Assembly (NCBI GenBank): GCA_033296885.1 | Contig: MU863911.1 | Span: 186,001 to 250,000, forward strand | Length of the DNA: 64,000 nucleotides | Origin: Triangularia verruculosa | Lineage: Eukaryota > Ascomycota > Sordariomycetes > Sordariales > Podosporaceae | Reading direction: 5' to 3' | Shown here: in pieces, positions 57,589 through 64,000 of the stretch | Numbering within the stretch: position 1 is the first letter of the stretch | How the letters are laid out: each line of letters begins with the position of its first letter | Notes under the pieces: generated by a model | Told to the model about the DNA's origin: nothing | Databases searched by the model: none | The model's input: the letters and a program-made list of their open reading frames with translations, nothing else | Position numbers and translations under genes: made by a program

Positions 57589-59171
57589 GGCGAAGGTTGG
57601 ACGGCAATCTTCGTAATATCAGGTGAATGAATTGACGGAAATACACATGAAAAAGACGAGATATTAGCGCTAGTCAAGAGGAGAGCCCGAGCAAACCGAT
57701 GGGAAAGGTTTCGTTGTCGTTGATGTGTGAGAAAAATGAGGGGAAGAGCGCAGCTTCCGCCTTCAAGTCAGCCCGACTGACAGCCTACCTACCACACGTT
57801 GGCTAGCATGCATACCTGGCTGATGTTGGTGCAACCGCCCTTATAATTCCGCCTCGTGATTTGCAGATCAAAGCAGACAGCTATCAACATCGGAATGTCA
57901 GACCAATAAACTTTTGTAATGTAATGACAGCAAGTATGCCTTAGACGTGCTGGCTTACAAGCCAGATACTCCTCAAAAATGATCCGCAGACCCAGTCACG
58001 GCCTGATAAAGTAATTGTCACTGTAGGTTAGGACCGCACCTCTCTTGCTCCACTAAAGGAAATGCGCTTCAAGTACCTATCTTTGAACGGATGTTGACTA
58101 TCTTGTAGTCGTTTAAACGATCTCCACGGTCTATCTACTGTCTTTCGAAGCCTTTTAAGGCCTCATGCAATGCCTTCTTTTGTTCAGGACGTAGTAGTAT
58201 ACGATATCTTGACTACAAAGTCGATGTTGGCCTGTATGGCAGCTTAAATCGGTACGTAAGGTAGAAAGGATGGAGCGAAGCTTCACTAGGTCTACCTGAA
58301 TCTCCGAAAGTTTTCTCCGAATTATTGAAGGGTCCGAAAACTATTGGTCGCTAAGATATGCTATGTTTACCGGCTTTCCTTACTTACAGTAGATAGAGCG
58401 AAACTCTAGCCACTGCTTACATTATGATAAGTGTCAGCCTACGACAATGGATTGCAGCTTTGCTCCAATTAAGAACAAGGGCCACTCCATGTCTCATCCT
58501 AATACCAATAGTCCCCTAAAAGCTGAGGTACAGGACAGGTATGTAATGTAAAGTTAACCTGAGCTTTTGTTATTGATTCCCTTACCGTTCAGCATGAGGG
58601 TATCGATTCAAGCTCTTAGTACCATCCGTCAGAATGTTGCAATACGTCATTTTCTGAAGGAGTATCACGTTCTACCTATTTTTTTTAGAATCCTTGTCCC
58701 TTTGAAAAGACTTGAGAATGGTGGAAAGGATCTGTATCTTCTCTCCAGTAATTTCACGACACCATGCGGCGTTTTCTCGAAGCCTTTCCGCTTTTTCTTT
58801 TAAAGTTACATTTCAAGACATCGGGGTATCCCTTAAATCGCTTTCCTGGAAGATGCCACTTTGTATTATTGCAGAGGGACTCTGAGCTAACCCTTCTTGT
58901 CTCAGTCTCCACGTCTCATCCCAAGAATCTACCCGTTCCTTTCTTTCACTCCGCTGCAAAGCTATTATCTTCTCCTATTATCTTCCCAGGTCTCGAGGAG
59001 CCCGTTATAAAGTCCGTCTTAACCACCCATCCCATTTCCTACAACTAGCAAAGTTCCAATGGCTAGCAAATCTCCATTCACCCCTATCGTCATCTCAACT
59101 TGCTCCAATACAGTTCAACACAACAAGCAAATATTCACCCCCAGATATATCATCCTTCTTTCAGATCGCGT
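57589..59171. other. Intergenic region with an RIP-like patch
   Basis: No gene supported. The stretch around 58021-58440 has an unusual excess of TpA over ApT (about 38 to 26 by hand count) and a depressed CpA+TpG to ApC+GpT ratio (about 39 to 50), the pattern left by repeat-induced point mutation. It could be a relic of a mobile element; no coding remnant or terminal repeat was recognisable. Confidence 0.45.
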
Positions 59172-60898
59172 TCATTCCTGACAGGTAAAGGTCTTCATTC
59201 TCTCGATCGTTTCCCACCCAATCTCCTCGATCCACAACACTTTCATTACCCACCTGCCAATATCAGGATTGCTCCTCTTGTTTCTTCCGCCGCCTTGAGA
59301 CTCCTCGCTGGGAGCTTTGGATATCCGACAGATACAGCGACAAAGCTTCCTTTCACGTTCAACGTCATTACCCTGCGTGAATTGCGAGGGAGGCGGCCCG
59401 GAAGAGAGAAATACGCTGCTCTGTTTATCTAGTACCCCATCTGGCCTCCAGTTCTCCAACACCCCCCAGACGTAAGGTGGGGTATCTCTCCACAGGTCAG
59501 CAAACTGAAAATGTTGCATTCGTGCCGAGTTATCGTGTTTGACGACGTTGAAGAGAGGGATATGGGTAGAAGAAGGGCGGTTCCGGTGTGAGTAGTTGAC
59601 ACGGGCATAGAGTTCGTATACGGCATCTTGATTCCGAGACGAGTTGTGGTTATTCTCGGCGATGAGATGACCGAGACGAAAACAAGTGCGTAAGACGGTG
59701 AGGTTGGACAGGCCGCATATGGGAGATTTGTCTCGAAGTGTTTGTGGAAAGGGTGGCCGAGTAAAAGGCTGCACAGCTTGCTGCCGAGAAGGAGCCAGTT
59801 CGGATTTCGGTGTTTGTGTTGGCTTGATGGTGGTAGCTGGCTGAGATGCCGACTGATCCAGGGGGTGAGGATTGGGTTGTGTTGAGAGCTCTTCCAGGAT
59901 TGGACTCCAGTCGATGTCGGAATCCAACAGCTCCTCCTCTTCTGGCTTCTCTGGAGCCTTGCCAGGCGGGGATCTTTGAAGGTTCGGATCATACGCCCCA
60001 ACTGATGAGACAATGCTCATATCTCGCAGGACGCTTGTCGGGGGTGTGTGGCGCGATGGCGGGTCGACCGAGTCTACTAGCTTAATTAGGTCTTCCTCGT
60101 CAAGCGATCCTATGCTATAGCTTTCTTCCTCCGCATCTTGCTGGGTGAAATTGACGAAATGCGTAAAGTCGACGGCATTCTCACGATGAACATCTGTTGC
60201 GTAGCCCACGTGGGGTACTCTCCGAGATTCGTCGTCACGAGCAAGACCTGCGTGGTTCGCGAGACCCTCTTCTGGTTCTGCGTACACCTGGTTCTGTTCC
60301 AGGGCCTTTGACGAGTCAGTGAGATGCACCCAGTTTCTAACTTCTTGTTTGGTATGATTCCCATCATGGTCGACTGATTGTGCCACAGGTGTGTCTGGCT
60401 GGGCGTGGTGCAAACAAGATTCATCAATGAACTCGTCTAAGTTCGCGACGGTGGCAGCGAGTGACCCCGGTTCTGCAAGATCGGAATCATAGGTTGTCGA
60501 GAAGGGCCACAAATTGAGAGTCGAAGAGGCATTCGAGGGTTCACTCGTAAGCTTCGGTGTAGGATAATGCTTGGCCGTAGGGTTCTCCTCACCATGCTGT
60601 CCAGCAACAAGGCCGGGGTGAACACCATAATCTAATTTTGCCCTCTTTGCCGGTCGTCGGGCTTTGCGCTCTCCATGGCCATCCTGGGAGCTATCCGATA
60701 GGTCGTAGGGATCCTTTGAAGACCAGTTCAACTCATCCGGTAAATATGGTCCACTCCGGCGAGAATTGGAGTTCTGGGCGACCTTCAACGGTGTCAAGCT
60801 TTGTGACGTCGGTCATTTTATACTCCAAAATCTGGATTTGGAGCAACTTACTTTTTGGTTAGTCTCCCGGCCAGATGGGGTTGACGTCTCTCCGCCAT
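59172..60898 (-). CDS. Uncharacterised protein, probably nuclear
   Basis: Two minus-strand exons (60898-60852 and 60798-59172) give 557 codons. The large exon has no in-frame ATG near its start, so the 47-base first exon (MAERRQPHLAGRLTK) is needed; its gtaagt donor and cacaaag acceptor join in frame to NLTPLKVAQNSNSRRSGPYL. A basic cluster (RKARRPAKRAKLD, near 60-72) looks like a nuclear localisation signal. Residues 90-330 are acidic and disordered (EEEELLDSDIDWSPILEEL). The C-terminal about 170 residues appear folded: SPICGLSNLTVLRTCFRLGH, VYELYARVNYSH, FQFADLWRDTPPYVWGVLEN and IGRWVMKVLWIEEIGWETIE. I do not recognise the domain. It is divergent from LSB5. Confidence 0.65.
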
Positions 60899-61852
60899 TG
60901 TTGGTCGGGTACCTTCTTTGCACTTCGTCAAAAAGATGTGAAGAGGGTTTCAACAGCAATGTTGCGACAAAGACGAGGAGAGCCACCGATGGCAAATGCG
61001 CCGAGGACCTCCGGAGATACCAGAACAGAATAGATGTGTGCCCATGGGGAGATAGAATTTATTTCCGCTACATTCATTTCTTTAATTAAGTTTGTGCAAC
61101 TCGTGGGCAGCTCTTTCTGTTGCGTGTAAGTCGTTCTTTCCTATCCTGTCCATCACCCCCTGGCAGAGCCCCTGAGACTGAGCGGCAGCCGGCGGACAGC
61201 TGGGACTGTGTGTGCCACAGGCCACTGTTGGGAGGAAATGCTTGGCAGGCGCTGGTATGGCCCAAGCTTCGGCGCCATGGATGGTGATCACCGAGGAGTT
61301 CCCAGGTTGCGGGGCAGCTGCCATGATGTGAGTTTCCCGGGAATGTGACACCTTTGCCTGCTGCAGCCCACTTGAAACGGCTTTTCCGTCTCTTGATGGC
61401 CAACTTCTCACTGTGTCATATGCGACTCGAGCATCAATACCCGACAACTTTCTCTTCTTTCGGTGCTTCATTCCTGTGAAGGGGCTTAGCACTTCGCTGC
61501 CCTCAGGCTACCCCGCCATCCCCAGTGTTATCTTATCGCTCACCACGAGCTGTGCCCAAGCCGGTCCTGACAGCAAGCTTGCGCATGACCGGAGCCTCAT
61601 TATCGTCTTGCCGAAACTTTGCTGTTCACGTCGCTTGAAAGGATCATTATCATCTGCTCCTTGTCAAAGACAACTAGAACCGCTCCTAAACTTCAACTAT
61701 CATCTCGATGAGGTGACATTGCGGCAGGGTGTGTGCTCCGTCTCCCTGAGCGACGTGATATGAAACAACACTACTCATCAACCAAGTTTAAATGCAAACA
61801 ATAACTGACTGATGTGCTAGTGATCCAGTAACCCATACATTGCCCTCTCATC
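60899..61852. promoter_or_regulatory. Divergent region between the unknown gene and LSB5
   Basis: 954 bases between opposed starts. A minus-strand open frame of about 130 codons (61082-61471) begins at an ATG (MKHRKKRKLSGIDARVAYD) but shows no domain, so it is not called as a gene. Nothing else recognised. Confidence 0.45.
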
Positions 61853-63182
61853 ATGTTCTCCCAAAAGAAACCCTACACAGCAGTCACCGTGACCATCGAA
61901 CACCTGACCAGTGAGGCAATACCGGAAAATGATCTCAGTGGGATTCCAGAGCTTGTGGAGGTCATCAATCTTCAGGATTCAGGTCCTTCGGAAGCTGCAC
62001 GAGCTATCAGAAAGAAGCTCAAGTACGGGAATCTACACCGGCAACTCCGCGCTCTCACCCTTCTTGATGGTCTCATCCAGAATGCAGGTCCTCGTTTCCA
62101 GCGGAGCTTTGCTGACGAAGCTCTGCTTGAGCGTTTGCGGTTTTGCGGCAAGGCTCAGCTGTCTGACCCGGAGGTGCGCAAGAAGTGTACTGAGCTTTTT
62201 CGCAGCTGGGCAGTCCAATACAAGGGTGTGCGCGGCCTGGAGCAGATCGCTACTCTCCACAACGAGCTTCCTAAGAGGAAGCAAGTAGTGACCCAGGAGA
62301 AGTCCAAGGTGATCAAAGAGACTTCAAACCCATTCGGGGATGACGACGACGAAGTCAGAAGCCCGTCGGCGGCAGGACCATCCCAATTGGGACCTCGCCA
62401 TGGGCTTGAGACAAAAACAGCTGGTACCGTTCAGTCTTTTAGCCACACTTCAAAAGACGACAAGAAGAAGAAGGATAAGAAAGGCAAGAGACGCCAGCCG
62501 TTCAACTTGGAAGCTGAGAAGGAGCAGATGAAGGCCCATATCGCGGAAGCCTCCATTGCCTCGATCAACCTCACCAACACACTGCAGACCATCAACCGTG
62601 AAAAAGAGCGCATTTCAGACAATCAAGCAGCGGTGCAGCGCTTCGAAGCCTGTAAGAGTCTTCGCAGGAAGATCTTGCGTTATGTAAGTTTGGCAATCTT
62701 GTCACAGCGATGATCTCGCCTAATTGTTGTCTAGATCCACTATGTAGAATCCGAGGAATGGCTCGGAAGTCTGCTATACGCAAACGACACGCTCGTCACA
62801 GCACTCATGACGTTTGAGCAGCTCGACCGCTCTATCGATGCGGACAGTGACTCTGACGACGAGCTGGCCGAGCAAGCACATTTGTACCGAAGTAGATACC
62901 CCTATTTTCACGCTTCACGCTTCCGTACTGACTCTTCCAACAGTGGCCACAGAGAAAGCAAAAGGAAAAGAGCCCGGCTCCCCCTCGAGCCCCAGGTCCC
63001 CAGTTCAAGGCATGGCCAGTCTCAACATCAGTTCTCCCACTCGACCGCCGGCTCCACCACGGCCTTCGGCGCCCAAGCCATCTATCCAGCGCCGTGTTGA
63101 GCCATCTGATGACGAGGACTCGGAGGAAGAGGAAGAGGACAACCCGTTTGCTGATCGAAATGCTGTCCTTAAGACGGAGTGA
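61853..63182 (+). CDS. LSB5: Lsb5-like VHS-GAT endocytic adaptor
   Basis: Three exons (61853-62683, 62735-62891, 62944-63182) give 408 codons. The VHS domain fills about 10-145 (MFSQKKPYTAVTVTIEHLTS at the start, LRALTLLDGLIQNAGPRFQR inside). A Lys-rich linker (KKKDKKGKRR) leads to a GAT three-helix domain at about 225-315, split by introns 1 and 2 (VESEEWLGSLLYANDTLVTA). The third exon is Pro/Ser-rich, then acidic, and ends with an NPF motif at 396-398, which binds EH domains. Retaining the second intron would instead give a frame lacking NPF, so the spliced form is preferred. Yeast Lsb5 links Las17/actin, Arf3 and ubiquitin to early endocytosis. It shares its domain type with VPS27 in the same window. 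Confidence 0.88.
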
Positions 63183-64000
63183 GCATGCGGTCATGTAACA
63201 GAGGAACCACGGTGAGAAGGAGTTTGTTAAGCGCTCTTGGAAGAATTGTTCGAAGCGGATCATCATTACTTGGTTACTTTTATCTTAGGGAGAGAACCTT
63301 GTTAGCAAAAAAGCGGTCGGTGAAGAATGGATATCGCATGTTTGACATCCCCCTGAATTCCGGTTGCTCCCTATCGCTGCGATGCCATCGTTGACCGCGC
63401 CGATGTCGCTCTCTTTTCATACTTGTCCCGTGCGACAACACCAGCACCCGAATAGGGAGCACAAATGGGATCTTACAGCCAGTTATTTTCAGGAGATCTC
63501 TTCTTACATGCCACAGAGTCGAAGTGGCCATTCAGCCTCGACACTGACGCTTTCGACGTTAAATACCACTTACTCATGATTCCCCCCAGCGAATTACAGG
63601 TCACTCAGCCCAGCCCACAACTACCACTTCCGCCACGGTAGTCAGTGCCGTGATGTAAACGTGGGGTGATTTGCCGTATACAAGACACGTTACGATATGT
63701 ACCCCGTGACGAATCTCTGTGTTCACCCTGCAATATCTCAAGCCCTACCTCCCTCATTTCTTGGCAGGAGGAGAAGGGACTATTGACAGTGGTGTCTTGT
63801 GTGATGGTGATACCAAACGGGTCGGTATCTTTCTGCTGTGTTTGCATCTCATGTCGTGTGTTTGTGTCGTGTGTCGAGGAGAGTCCAATGTGATAGATGC
63901 TGTATAATATTTGGACGCACACGAAATCTAGGGCCGGAAACGGGGCGGGGGTGTGTGTGTGACGGTGGTCTTTTTGTTGTTGAGGGGAGGGATAAGGGGT
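63183..64000. other. 3' flank of LSB5 to the window end; no gene seen
   Basis: About 820 bases. Open frames on both strands are short and without motif. A gtgtgtgtgtgtg stretch lies near 63949-63962. Confidence 0.45.

Noticed and set aside
61082..61471. About 130-codon minus-strand frame starting MKHRKKRKLSG
   Set aside because: It has an ATG, but no domain and irregular composition, and it lies in a divergent promoter; evidence is too weak to call.

Overview
The window is nuclear DNA from a filamentous ascomycete (Pezizomycotina), most likely a sordariomycete of the Neurospora/Podospora/Chaetomium type. Supporting signs are protein-coding genes with short introns (about 50-80 nt, GT-AG, with CTAAC/CTGAC-like branch sites), a fungus-only gene set (CreC, CreD, TOK1, KCH1, SLM1, a STAND-type N-terminal domain joined to ankyrin repeats), long intergenic gaps, and one short intergenic patch whose dinucleotide ratios look like repeat-induced point mutation (RIP). 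The species cannot be named from sequence alone. All gene models were assembled by hand by joining exons across introns; every model keeps frame from start to stop.

Layout, left to right. 1.3-9.6 kb: two carbon-catabolite-repression genes on the + strand, creC (WD40) and creD (arrestin), separated by a 4 kb gap. 11.2-18.3 kb: SLM1 (PH domain, TORC2/eisosome pathway), methylthioadenosine phosphorylase on the minus strand, and divergent from it an ataxin-10-like gene. 19.4-25.8 kb: a Cys-rich single-pass surface protein, an unusual fusion of a PNPOx-like flavin domain with a ferredoxin-reductase-like domain, and the NAD biosynthesis enzyme NMNAT. 27.5-32.4 kb: a 51-codon single-pass membrane microprotein, a GPI-tailed surface protein followed by a second degenerate copy of its tail, an intron-containing tRNA-Glu(CTC), and another Cys-rich membrane protein. 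32.5-41.5 kb: a probably mitochondrial alpha/beta-hydrolase-like protein divergent from the K+ channel TOK1 (GC-AG intron), then a second K+ transport gene, KCH1. 42.3-50.4 kb: a histidine phosphatase with a 15-bp minisatellite just upstream, then VPS27 (ESCRT-0) and DOA4 (endosomal deubiquitinase) as a divergent pair. 51-53.2 kb: a long-chain acyl-CoA synthetase. 54.6-57.6 kb: a STAND-N-terminal/ankyrin gene with an in-frame TGA or a very short intron. 57.6-59.1 kb: a RIP-like patch. 59.2-63.2 kb: an unrecognised protein divergent from LSB5 (VHS-GAT-NPF endocytic adaptor).

Themes. The window is rich in ubiquitin-guided membrane traffic and nutrient sensing: CreD is a Rsp5/HulA arrestin adaptor, CreC partners a deubiquitinase, Vps27 and Doa4 act at successive steps of multivesicular-body sorting, and Lsb5 and Slm1 act at the plasma membrane and early endosome. 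Two K+ pathway genes are neighbours. I did not find a wholly new multi-gene system. The most notable unexplained items are the 51-residue membrane protein, the duplicated GPI tail, the interrupted ankyrin gene, the flavin-domain fusion, and the divergent VPS27-DOA4 arrangement with an overlapping upstream ORF.
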